Source: Acidobacteriota bacterium | Lineage (GTDB): Bacteria; Acidobacteriota; B3-B38; Guanabaribacteriales; JAGGZT01 | Assembly (NCBI GenBank): GCA_021161905.1 | Contig: JAGGZT010000044.1 | Location: 1 to 32,775, forward strand | Length of the DNA stretch: 32,775 nt | Direction: 5' to 3' | Shown here: piece by piece, positions 7,060-14,520 of the stretch | Layout: each line of letters starts with the position of its first letter | Numbering within the stretch: the stretch's first letter is position 1 | The notes under the pieces: generated by a model | Databases searched by the model: none | What the model saw: the letters and a program-made list of their open reading frames with translations, nothing else | Told to the model about the DNA's origin: nothing | Program-made: the position numbers and the translations under genes

Positions 7060-7982
7060 AGAAAGACCGCTCCCCTAAAAGAAAAGGGTTAGACCTCTCA
7101 AGATATAATGTGGGACGGGGGAGTGGTTTTGAAAGGGGAGAGAAGGGAGTAAGTTTTCTCCCCTGGCTCTCCTCGGAGAAAATCGCTCCATCACCAGGGG
7201 ATAGGGTTATCGAAGGCGAGGAAGGAAAACCTTCCTCGCCTCGTCTCTTTAAGTTGGCGAAACCACCTATAGGATATGGTCCGCTCCTCGTTTTTGTCGT
7301 CATTTTCTTCATCCTGATAAACATATTCAATGTATTCCTCACCATAACCCTCTCCTTTATCATTGGCGCTCTCTTTTATTTCGGAAATAAGAAAAACCGC
7401 GCTCGGAGGCTGGCAGAGAAGGGCATCGAAGAAGCACTCTATGGAGATAAAGAGCTGGCGGTAGAGCTCTTTAAAAAAGCCCTTATCTTAGACCCAAAGA
7501 ACTATCCCGTGCTTTATCTTACGGGATACACCCTGGCAACAGGAAAGAGGTTTACCGAAGCGATCCCATACCTCGAAAAGTTCCTCGATGTTAACTACGA
7601 TTACGACACCGTACTCCTCCTCGCCCGTTCTTACCGGGAGGCGGGAAAAATAGACGAAGCAATAGAACTACTCGAAACGATCCCGGAAACAAGTGCTCGA
7701 TACACTCAGGGGATCATCCTCCTTACAAAATCCTACTTAGAAAAGGGGGTCCTAGATAAAGCGGAAAAAGCGGCAGAAAGAGGGATAGAAAACATCCCCC
7801 TCAAAAGGAAAAAAGCGAGAACCGACTTAAGGATCCTCCTCGGAAAAATCTATGAAATGAAGGGTAAATTAAAAGAAGCCCTCGCTCAATATGAAGTTCT
7901 CCTTTTAGAAGAAAGCTCATCCACTCAGATCTCCCTCAAAATAGAAGAGATCAAGAAAAAACTGAAAAGCCAATCTATCTAA
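7056..7982 (+). CDS. membrane-anchored tetratricopeptide-repeat protein
   Basis: A 308-residue protein of unknown specific role. The first ~72 residues are polar, rich in Arg/Lys/Gly/Ser/Pro and probably disordered. Two adjacent hydrophobic segments (about 73-110, starting GPLLVFVVIFFILINIF) form a hairpin anchor. Four or five TPR-like helical pairs follow to the C-terminus, for example GDKELAVELFKKALILDPKN and GKIDEAIELLETIPE. Such repeats bind other proteins. The ATG lies inside the end of the previous gene (ATGA overlap), with a poor ribosome site, which suggests translational coupling to the secreted protein. The 5' part of the gene contains strong inverted repeats (see 7215-7240), so a start further in cannot be excluded, although no good alternative start with a ribosome site is visible. 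Confidence 0.8.
   Translation: MKKDRSPKRKGLDLSRYNVGRGSGFERGEKGVSFLPWLSSEKIAPSPGDRVIEGEEGKPSSPRLFKLAKPPIGYGPLLVFVVIFFILINIFNVFLTITLSFIIGALFYFGNKKNRARRLAEKGIEEALYGDKELAVELFKKALILDPKNYPVLYLTGYTLATGKRFTEAIPYLEKFLDVNYDYDTVLLLARSYREAGKIDEAIELLETIPETSARYTQGIILLTKSYLEKGVLDKAEKAAERGIENIPLKRKKARTDLRILLGKIYEMKGKLKEALAQYEVLLLEESSSTQISLKIEEIKKKLKSQSI
7215..7240 (+). other. perfect 11-bp hairpin inside the TPR gene
   Basis: GGCGAGGAAGG (7215-7225), an AAAA loop and CCTTCCTCGCC (7230-7240) form a perfect GC-rich stem, followed by TCGTCTCTTT. It has the shape of an intrinsic terminator but a poor T-tract. Upstream, GGGGAGA/TCTCCCC and CCCCTGG/CCAGGGG share the same CCCC run, so those two stems would exclude each other. 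All of it lies within codons of the 7056 reading frame. Confidence 0.7.
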
Positions 7983-8001
7983 ACAAGAGAGATAAAAAAA
8001 C

Positions 8002-8025
8002 GCTTTCCCTTTACTCAGGGAAAGC
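8002..8025. terminator. bidirectional terminator between TPR gene and M20 peptidase gene
   Basis: GCTTTCCCT (8002-8010) pairs perfectly with AGGGAAAGC (8017-8025) around a 6-base loop. On the - strand it is followed by GTTTTTTT (from the A-run at 7994-8000), a strong terminator for the M20 gene. On the + strand the T-tract is short (ATTTG). Confidence 0.8.
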
Positions 8026-8045
8026 ATTTGATAGGCGATGCTTCT

Positions 8046-9284
8046 TTATTTCTGAAGCATTACATGGGCAAATACCTTGGCATCGCCCACCATATTCTCG
8101 ATGATGCAGTACTCATTGGGCTGGTGAGCAGTCTCATCCATCCGTGCCCAGACAGCAGCGGGGAAACCTTTCATCCGGAAATAGGCGGCTACCGTGCCAC
8201 CGCCTATGCCCATCGGCTTTGCTTCCTTATTGTAGACCGCGGAAACCGCCTTCTTCAGGGCAAGCACCACCGGGGCATCGCTTGGGGTCGGCTCAGGCGC
8301 CTGGATCGAATATTGACGCTCAAAACCTATCTTCACCTCGAACTCCTTCTCTACCTCCTTCGCCATCTCCCTTATCTTCGCCTCCACATCCTCCAGCTTA
8401 TATTTAGGCATCACCCGGGAATCGAAGTAGAACACATCATCACCCGGAATGGTGTTCACATTGGGCACATTGGGCTCTTTCTTGGTGGGCTCGAAGGTGG
8501 AATAGGGAGGATCGAAGAGTGGGTCCTCATCGGGAAAGAGTTTGTAAAGGGAGTTTAGCTTTACGATGAGATGGGCAGCAGCCTTAAAGCTGTTTCTACC
8601 TTTATGGGGCATACTGGCGTGGGCTTGTTTTCCCTCGGTCCGGAACTTCAGCCAGAGAAGGGACTTCTCCGCCACCTCGATCATCGTTCCCTCCTCATTC
8701 CCACCATCGGGGACGATGATCAGATCGCTCTTCTTGAAATGGGGGCACTTTTCAAGGACATAGCCTATCCCTTTGGTATTCCCTGTTTCCTCATCGGAAA
8801 CGATGACCAACCCTGTGTCGTATTCAGGGAGTATCCCCAGATCGCGGAAAGCCTTAATGGCGAAGAAGGAGGAGACCATCCCCTGCTGGTTGTCCTCAAC
8901 CCCACGTCCGTAGATCTTTCCTCCCTCCACCTTTATCTTGAAGGGATCTGACTTCCATAAGGATAGCTCGCCAGGAGGAACAACATCCATATGGCTCATT
9001 ATCCAGATGGTCCGCTCACTGCTTTTGCCCTTAACCTTGGCGACGATATTGGGACGGGTTCCTTCGGGAACAGAATCGTCAGGAGCGTTATACTCGTAAA
9101 TCTCATCCACCTTAAGCTCGTTCTCGAGGAAGGAACGGATGAACTTCGCCTTCTTCCACTCCCCTTCTCCCCCGTTTTCTGGAGCCAAAGCGGGAATAGC
9201 GGTCAGCTCACCCTGGAGCTTTATCATCGCATCAACGGAAGCGTCTATCTTTTCCACTATTTTAGCAAAATCATTATTACCCAT
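8046..9284 (-). CDS. M20 family metallopeptidase
   Basis: A 412-residue zinc hydrolase of the M20/ArgE/DapE family, a group that includes di- and tripeptidases, deacylases and carboxypeptidases. The metal and catalytic residues are in place: MSHMDVVPPGE with His98 and Asp100, GRGVEDNQQG with Asp131, the general base in SDEETGN (Glu165) and its neighbour ligand Glu166, Asp193 in VPDGGNEEG, and a C-terminal His in DETAHQPNE. A lid/dimerisation domain (about 200-320) contains KAEGKQAHASMPHKG-like sequence (here TEGKQAHASMPHKG). Length is typical. AGGAGG precedes the ATG and a strong promoter lies upstream, so it is a single-gene unit. It is probably a cytoplasmic dipeptidase or N-acyl amino acid hydrolase; exact substrate unknown. 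Confidence 0.92.
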   Translation of the reverse strand: MGNNDFAKIVEKIDASVDAMIKLQGELTAIPALAPENGGEGEWKKAKFIRSFLENELKVDEIYEYNAPDDSVPEGTRPNIVAKVKGKSSERTIWIMSHMDVVPPGELSLWKSDPFKIKVEGGKIYGRGVEDNQQGMVSSFFAIKAFRDLGILPEYDTGLVIVSDEETGNTKGIGYVLEKCPHFKKSDLIIVPDGGNEEGTMIEVAEKSLLWLKFRTEGKQAHASMPHKGRNSFKAAAHLIVKLNSLYKLFPDEDPLFDPPYSTFEPTKKEPNVPNVNTIPGDDVFYFDSRVMPKYKLEDVEAKIREMAKEVEKEFEVKIGFERQYSIQAPEPTPSDAPVVLALKKAVSAVYNKEAKPMGIGGGTVAAYFRMKGFPAAVWARMDETAHQPNEYCIIENMVGDAKVFAHVMLQK

Positions 9285-9314
9285 TTTCCCCTCCTTAATG
9301 TTTATTACAAATCG

Positions 9315-9344
9315 ATTATATCCCTCCCGCTATCGCTAAGTCAA
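9315..9344 (-). promoter_or_regulatory. promoter of the M20 peptidase gene
   Basis: On the - strand TTGACT (9339-9344), an 18-base spacer and a perfect TATAAT (9315-9320). It lies 31 bases before the start codon and is divergent from the cupin promoter at 9359. Confidence 0.8.
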
Positions 9345-9358
9345 CATTACTTCCATTA

Positions 9359-9387
9359 TTTACAGGGAGCCGATTCTAACCTATAAT
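9359..9387 (+). promoter_or_regulatory. promoter of the cupin / glycosyltransferase pair
   Basis: TTTACA (9359-9364; 5 of 6), a 17-base spacer and a perfect TATAAT (9382-9387), 30 bases before the cupin start codon. Confidence 0.8.
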
Positions 9388-9417
9388 GGAAAAAAATTGA
9401 GGTAGAAGGAGGTCAAA

Positions 9418-9759
9418 ATGAAAGTGGAACATTACCGGAACATAAAGGCTGAAGAAGTAAAAGGTGAAGGGATATCCGGCGTTCACATCCGTTGGGTGAT
9501 CACAAAGGAGGACGGGGCTCCGAACTTCGCGATGCGGGTATTCGAGGTCGCACCAGGTGGAAACACCCCGAGCCATCAACACCCCTGGGAGCATGAGGTC
9601 TTCGTCCTCAAGGGAAAGGGAAAAGCAGTGGGAAAGGATGGGGAAAAAGAAATAGGACCGGGCACGATCATCTTCGTCCCCCCGAACGAGCCCCATCAGT
9701 TCGTAAATGTAGGAGAGGAACCCCTCGAATTTATCTGCCTCATACCCCATCATAAATAA
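9418..9759 (+). CDS. single-domain cupin protein
   Basis: A 113-residue protein made of one cupin beta-barrel. Cupin motif 1 is seen as GGNTPSHQHPWEHEVFVLKG, giving metal ligands His53, His55 and Glu60 (His59 is beside it). Motif 2 is PPNEPHQFVN, with His93. A metal site is therefore complete. Small cupins of this sort include dioxygenases, isomerases and sugar- or ligand-binding proteins, so the reaction cannot be assigned. It has a strong promoter and an AAGGAGG site. The stop is 13 bases before the glycosyltransferase gene, which suggests joint expression and a possible sugar-related role; that is inference from position only. Confidence 0.88.
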   Translation: MKVEHYRNIKAEEVKGEGISGVHIRWVITKEDGAPNFAMRVFEVAPGGNTPSHQHPWEHEVFVLKGKGKAVGKDGEKEIGPGTIIFVPPNEPHQFVNVGEEPLEFICLIPHHK

Positions 9760-9772
9760 TGAGGAAAAGAAG

Positions 9773-10738
9773 ATGAGGAGTAAAACGGAAAAAAACCCCT
9801 TTCTTTCGGTGATTATCCCTCTTTATAACGAGGCGGAGAATGTTGCTCCCCTGATCGAGGAACTTAGGGAAACGCTACCGAGGCTCAATCTCTCCTTCGA
9901 GGTGATTGCAGTAGATGATGGGAGCAAAGACGAAACATTTGCTGAACTGAAGAAAGAGGCGGAAAAACATCCCTTCCTCAAGGTAATCCGTTTTACAAGA
10001 AACTACGGACAGACCGCTGCCCTTGACGCGGGGATGAAAAACGCAAAAGGTGAAGTGATAGTGGCGATGGATGGTGATCTCCAATACGATCCCGCTGATA
10101 TCGCCCTTCTTATCGAGAAGTACCGAGAGGGATATCAACTTGTAAGTGGAATAAGGGAGAAAAGGAAGGATAAATGGCTCCTCCGCCGTCTTCCCTCATA
10201 TATCGCTAACTGGCTCATCCGAAAGCTAACCGGGATAAGGCTTCACGATTTCGGCTGTACCCTGAAGCTCTACTCAAGAGAGGTAGTGGAAAGAATAAAC
10301 CTATATGGCGAGATGCATCGGTTCATCCCCGTATTCGCCGCCACCGCTACCGATACGATTACCGAGGTTCCCGTCCACCATAAACCTCGAACCAGGGGAA
10401 AATCGAAATACGGCATAGACCGCACCCTTCGGGTGCTGGTCGATCTTCTCTTCTTACGCTTCTTTTCCCGGCATTTTACCAAGCCAATGCATTTCTTCGG
10501 AAAGGCGGGGCTCCTCTTCACTGGCCTCACGATTTTACTTCTTGGGATCTACTTCCCCCTCGTTTCCCTTAGAAAGGGAATAGTGATAGCCAACTTTGCC
10601 CTCGCCTTCTCCGTAGGTAGTTTTATCCTCGGCATAGCCCTCCCTTTCCTCGGAGTTCTTGCCGAGATCCTGATCCGGATTTACCACAAAGGGGAAAGTT
10701 ATTATGTGATAAAGGAGAGGATCAACTTACCACAATGA
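9773..10738 (+). CDS. family 2 glycosyltransferase, polyprenyl-phosphate sugar synthase type
   Basis: A 321-residue GT2 enzyme of the dolichyl-phosphate mannose synthase/ArnC type, which moves a sugar from a nucleotide donor to undecaprenyl phosphate on the cytoplasmic face of the inner membrane. The GT-A domain starts LSVIIPLYNEAENV. It shows VDDGSKDET for nucleotide binding and MDGDLQYDP (DxD, about 99-107) for metal. A central RRLPSYIANWLIRKLTG...HDFGCTLKLYSREV block is typical of this subgroup. The C-terminus holds two membrane helices (GLLFTGLTILLLGIYFPLV and ANFALAFSVGSFILGIALPFLGV). It follows the cupin by 13 bases. It converges with the operon that holds a flippase-like protein and a GT39 transferase, its natural partners. 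The sugar is unknown. Confidence 0.9.
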   Translation: MRSKTEKNPFLSVIIPLYNEAENVAPLIEELRETLPRLNLSFEVIAVDDGSKDETFAELKKEAEKHPFLKVIRFTRNYGQTAALDAGMKNAKGEVIVAMDGDLQYDPADIALLIEKYREGYQLVSGIREKRKDKWLLRRLPSYIANWLIRKLTGIRLHDFGCTLKLYSREVVERINLYGEMHRFIPVFAATATDTITEVPVHHKPRTRGKSKYGIDRTLRVLVDLLFLRFFSRHFTKPMHFFGKAGLLFTGLTILLLGIYFPLVSLRKGIVIANFALAFSVGSFILGIALPFLGVLAEILIRIYHKGESYYVIKERINLPQ

Positions 10739-10747
10739 TAAAAGACC

Positions 10748-11929
10748 TTATAAATCATCTCCCGAAGGAGGCTCGAATTCGATATCCCCCAGATATCTCT
10801 CCCGGAATGGCTTTTTGAGATATCTCATCGCCTTCTTATGTGACTTCCTCCGATCGGGCAGTCTAACCACCTCTTGATAGTACCTTATCGCCTCCGCCCT
10901 TCTTCCAAGCATATCGAGACATCTTCCCACATCTAAGTAAGCATAGGGAAGAAGCCAGTCGGGTTTCTTCGCTTTCTTCTCGATGAATCCCTTCAAAATA
11001 GAGATTGCCTCTTCATACTTCCCTTCTTTTCTCAGGCACTCCGCGAGGAAGTAACGGGTGGTATTCAACCCTTCCTCGCTATAGATATCCTCCTTCTCCG
11101 CTTTCTCTATTATCTCTCGGTAGACCCTCTCCGCCCTCTCATATTCCCTGAACCTGCGGAGGGCATAAGCGAGGGCTCCATAATACATAAGGTTCCCCGG
11201 GTATTGCTCGTGCAACTCCTTGAGGAGAGGGTAAGCATTTATATAGTCCTTCTCATACCGCATCAAAAAGAGAGCGAGATAGAACTTCGCCTCGTTTCTG
11301 GTGTAGGTCCCCTTCTCCATCGCCAAACGAAGTCTCCTCTTCCCCCGTTCCTTACTCCCATAGAGGTGATAAAGCATCGCGCTTATTACTCGCACCATCC
11401 GAGAGCGGGTAGCCACGAAGTAATCACAGATCCCAAGGGCGGTATAGGCATCGTAAAAATCGGGATGCTTCTTTATCAACTTCTCAAGATAGTCCCTCCC
11501 TTTGAGCACCTTGCTTATCGCCTTTTTTGTATCTCCCTTCTTCCCCAAAAGCATCCCCTGCCGACTATAACTCACTCCAAGGACAAAGAGGGTGAGAGGA
11601 TCGTCCTTTTTTCTCTTTAACAAAAGGAGGGACTTCGCGATTGTCTCTTTATTTGTCTCCATAAATCGCTTATAGAGGAGCTCATCGTCCTCCTTGTTCA
11701 ACGCCATCAACCATAAAGCCTCGTTCTTGAAGAAAAGCCCCCGAAGGTCGTTAGGATGCTGAGCAAGATAAGAATCGATGAGGGCAAGTGCTTCTTCAAA
11801 CTGAAAGTTATAGTAGAGATCATACGCTTTAGCAAGCTTTGCGGGAAGCTCTTCTCCCCCATAAAGAGAGGAGAAGGGAAGAAACAATGCCATCAATAAA
11901 AAGAGTGCCAAGTTAACCCTCTTCTTCAC
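10748..11929 (-). CDS. exported tetratricopeptide-repeat protein
   Basis: A 393-residue protein with a signal peptide (KKRVNLALFLLMALFLPFSSLYG) and TPR-like helical repeats through most of its length, such as AKAYDLYYNFQFEEALALIDS near the N-terminus and GRRAEAIRYYQEVVRLPD near the C-terminus. A frame open 14 codons further upstream would give MLCFISCFRKEVKE first. I choose GTG at 11929 because AGGAGG (11938-11943 on the - strand) lies 8 bases before it and the signal peptide then begins properly. This start overlaps the upstream flippase-like gene by 17 bases. It is the last gene of the long - strand operon and ends 9 bases from the convergent GT2 gene. It could be a periplasmic scaffold for envelope assembly; its partner is unknown. 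Confidence 0.8.
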   Translation of the reverse strand: MKKRVNLALFLLMALFLPFSSLYGGEELPAKLAKAYDLYYNFQFEEALALIDSYLAQHPNDLRGLFFKNEALWLMALNKEDDELLYKRFMETNKETIAKSLLLLKRKKDDPLTLFVLGVSYSRQGMLLGKKGDTKKAISKVLKGRDYLEKLIKKHPDFYDAYTALGICDYFVATRSRMVRVISAMLYHLYGSKERGKRRLRLAMEKGTYTRNEAKFYLALFLMRYEKDYINAYPLLKELHEQYPGNLMYYGALAYALRRFREYERAERVYREIIEKAEKEDIYSEEGLNTTRYFLAECLRKEGKYEEAISILKGFIEKKAKKPDWLLPYAYLDVGRCLDMLGRRAEAIRYYQEVVRLPDRRKSHKKAMRYLKKPFRERYLGDIEFEPPSGDDL

Positions 11930-12914
11930 TTCCTTTACCTCCTTTCGGAAACAAGATATAAAACACAGCACCAGGAAGCGCAGATATGATAAGAACCAGG
12001 AGCCAAAGCACCGCTAAAGAAAGTCCCTCTTCAGGGGAAAGTCCCACCTGGGCAAAAAGGATCACATAGGCGGATTCCCTAATTCCTAAACCATTTACCG
12101 TTATTGGAAGAAAAGCGATCACCGCAGTAACAGGGATAATAACAAAAAAGTAACGGAGCGGAAGCTCGATCCCAAGGGCCTTCGCATTGATCACATTTAT
12201 CGTCACCACCGCAAGCTGAAAGATAAAGGAACAAACCATTGCCCAAGCGAGTACTTTCTTCCGCTTAAGGAGAAAACCCAAAACCTGCCACATATCCTGA
12301 ACCTTATCCGCCAAAGTAGTAAATCCACACCTTCGGAGAAGAGAGGAAGCTAAATTATAAAACCAGGGTTTTAGGAAGATAAAGAAGAGCACAATGAAGG
12401 TGACAAAGGTCAGGATGATAAAAATAGCTAAGGGATGACCGTTAAAATCAAGTGGAGTCATCAAGGAAGCGATAGTGGCGATGGCAAAAAGAGCGAAAAA
12501 GCCAGTGCTTCGCTCCATAAACACCGAGGAGGTGACATCAGGAAAATCATCGAGGGATGAGGCGAGATATATCCGAACCCCATCGCCGCCTATACTGGTA
12601 GGCATAAATAGGCTGAAGAACATCCCGATAAAATAGAACTTGACCAGTTGAAAGAAATCTCTCTTCTTCCCTAAAGAGGAAAGAAGGATCTTCCATTTAT
12701 AGGTGCAAAGGATTTTCCCAAAGATGTAGACCAAGAGGGAAAGGGCTAAGAGTTTAATCTTGGTAAAGGAAAGAAGCTGGAAGGAGCTTCCTATATCTAT
12801 CTTATAAAGGAGAAAGAGAATTATTCCACCGGTAATCCCCAACCTGAGGAGAAGAAGTCTCCTTTTACTTTGATTCCTTATCTTTTCTGATAGCTCTATA
12901 ACGGAGAGCGCCAT
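11913..12914 (-). CDS. flippase-like membrane protein (lysylphosphatidylglycerol synthase TM/YbhN family)
   Basis: A 333-residue integral membrane protein of the UPF0104/LPG_synthase_TM family, with about eight hydrophobic helices. Family signatures are FYFIGMFFSLFMPTSIGGDG near residues 92-111, followed by DVTSSVFMERSTGFFAL, and AFLPITVNGLGIRESAYV near 263-280. Known relatives include the membrane part of MprF, which flips lysyl-phosphatidylglycerol, and proteins linked to lipid-sugar transport. A role in moving a lipid-linked sugar or phospholipid across the inner membrane is inferred. The gene lies between a GT39 transferase (19-base overlap at its 5' end) and a TPR gene (17-base overlap at its 3' end), so it belongs to the same operon. 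No enzymatic LPG synthetase domain is attached. Confidence 0.85.
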   Translation of the reverse strand: MALSVIELSEKIRNQSKRRLLLLRLGITGGIILFLLYKIDIGSSFQLLSFTKIKLLALSLLVYIFGKILCTYKWKILLSSLGKKRDFFQLVKFYFIGMFFSLFMPTSIGGDGVRIYLASSLDDFPDVTSSVFMERSTGFFALFAIATIASLMTPLDFNGHPLAIFIILTFVTFIVLFFIFLKPWFYNLASSLLRRCGFTTLADKVQDMWQVLGFLLKRKKVLAWAMVCSFIFQLAVVTINVINAKALGIELPLRYFFVIIPVTAVIAFLPITVNGLGIRESAYVILFAQVGLSPEEGLSLAVLWLLVLIISALPGAVFYILFPKGGKGSEEEG

Positions 12915-14491
12915 CGGTTCTTAACCTCCGTTAATGGGACAACCTTTTTCCAGTCAGCCTCGGTAGCTACCTTGAATACCCAGGCGACAGGATGGCCCTT
13001 TATCTTCACCGTATAAACCGGCCTCAGGAGCTGGGGAAGGAGACGGAAGTAGTGATCGTTTTCGAAATACCGTTCGCCCTGGTAAAGGATGATGTAGTAC
13101 ACCCTCCCTCTCTCAAGGGTTAAATCGAGGGAACAAAGTCTTAGGATGGAAAGATCAGGGCGGTTAAACCTTTTAAGATAATATCGGAGCGCGGTATTAG
13201 CATCGGAGATGACGAAGGCTCCCCGTTCCCCATTTCGAGCGATGTAAGAGACCGCTTCCCGAAACCCTGCCCCGTAGAGCTCGTCCTGGGGAAAGTAGTA
13301 GAGGGTCTTCCCCCTTCCCATTTGATTGAGATAGAGACGCTCGAAAGGAAGAGCCTTTGCCGAAACCAATAGAGGATGGAGCAATACCAATCCAAGAAGC
13401 ACAGTGAGTACGGCGCGGAGGGCTTTTCCTCTCTCAAATATCCATTTAAGGAGGAAGAATGCGCCAGAAGCAGCTATTATGTAGAAAGAAGGGAGAAGTT
13501 CCAAAACATACCGGGTATACTTCCCTCCGGAGATAGAGAGAAGAAAGAGCCAGAGGAAGAACCAAAAGAGAACGAACAAAGCTCCCTCTTCTTTCCACCT
13601 TCGAAGAAGGTAAAAGAGGCCAAAGGCAAAGAAAAACAAAAGGGAAAGGGGAACCTTAACCCCAAGGAAAAGGAGGTAGAAATACCAGGGAACTCCGAAA
13701 AATGTATAGACCGGTTTCGAGTGATAGAGCTTTCCCATCATAAAATATCCACGATGGATGATCCTCTGATGAAGAAAGTAACCCTTGATATAGCTCAAGG
13801 TCGCTGGGTGGACGATAAACGGATTGGCGATCAGAAAAAAAATACCGGCGATAAGGAAAATAGAAAGCCAAGTTCTTCTTTCGATCAGCCAGCTTCCCCG
13901 GCGATAGAGGATATCGTAGTAGAAAAGGGGGATCCAGATATAGGGAATGAGGTATTTGGAGGCATAGGCGAGTCCAAAATAGGCACCGGCACGATGGTAC
14001 TCAAAAACAGGGGAAATGTTTCTTCTTCCTCTAAGAAGGAAATAACAGGCAAGGGTGAAGAAGAAGACGATAAATGTATCCTCCTTTCCTACCCTGTTAA
14101 AGGAGATCGCCGATACTCCCACCGCAAAGAAGTATGCCGAGATGGTGCCGATCAAGGAGCCGAAGAGCTCCTCAGCAAGGAGATAGACGGGAATAACGGT
14201 GAGGGCTCCAAGAAAGGCGGTAGGAACCCTCACCAAAAACTCCGGAGAAAACACATCTCTACCGAGAAGGAAGTTCACCCTTTTCCCCGCCTCCAAGGAA
14301 GCATTTATAGCCGCTTTTAAAAGGAGAGGATGTTCGGCGTTGGCGGATAGGTTTCCTTTCTTGATCTGCTCAATTGCGATCACCTTCCTTGCTTCATCTT
14401 CAGATAACCCCAAGGTTCCGAGCTTATCCACCCTAAGGAAGAGAGCGAGGAGAAAGAGTGATAACAATATCCCTTTCCGCCAACGCCGCAT
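12896..14491 (-). CDS. GT39/PMT-type membrane glycosyltransferase
   Basis: A 531-residue multi-spanning transferase of the PMT_2/ArnT-like group. These enzymes use a polyprenyl-phosphate sugar on the outer face of the inner membrane to glycosylate proteins, lipid A or other acceptors. The N-terminal helix is followed by GLSEDEARKV (about 32-41), the acidic site in the first periplasmic loop that holds the catalytic Asp/Glu in this family. About 11-12 hydrophobic segments follow. The final ~120 residues are a soluble periplasmic region (for example FRLLPQLLRPVYTVKIKG). GGAGG sits 8 bases before the ATG. It is 29 bases downstream of the RND pump gene and overlaps the flippase-like gene by 19 bases. 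The convergent GT2 gene at 9773 could supply its lipid-linked donor. Acceptor and sugar are unknown. Confidence 0.85.
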   Translation of the reverse strand: MRRWRKGILLSLFLLALFLRVDKLGTLGLSEDEARKVIAIEQIKKGNLSANAEHPLLLKAAINASLEAGKRVNFLLGRDVFSPEFLVRVPTAFLGALTVIPVYLLAEELFGSLIGTISAYFFAVGVSAISFNRVGKEDTFIVFFFTLACYFLLRGRRNISPVFEYHRAGAYFGLAYASKYLIPYIWIPLFYYDILYRRGSWLIERRTWLSIFLIAGIFFLIANPFIVHPATLSYIKGYFLHQRIIHRGYFMMGKLYHSKPVYTFFGVPWYFYLLFLGVKVPLSLLFFFAFGLFYLLRRWKEEGALFVLFWFFLWLFLLSISGGKYTRYVLELLPSFYIIAASGAFFLLKWIFERGKALRAVLTVLLGLVLLHPLLVSAKALPFERLYLNQMGRGKTLYYFPQDELYGAGFREAVSYIARNGERGAFVISDANTALRYYLKRFNRPDLSILRLCSLDLTLERGRVYYIILYQGERYFENDHYFRLLPQLLRPVYTVKIKGHPVAWVFKVATEADWKKVVPLTEVKNRWRSPL

Positions 14492-14520
14492 AGCGCCATC
14501 CTCCAGGTCTTCTCTCCGCT

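Noticed and set aside
13376-14320. 314-codon open frame on the + strand
   Set aside because: It is antisense to the GT39 transferase. The Lys/Glu/Gly/Ser-rich translation is what the complement of a hydrophobic membrane protein gives.
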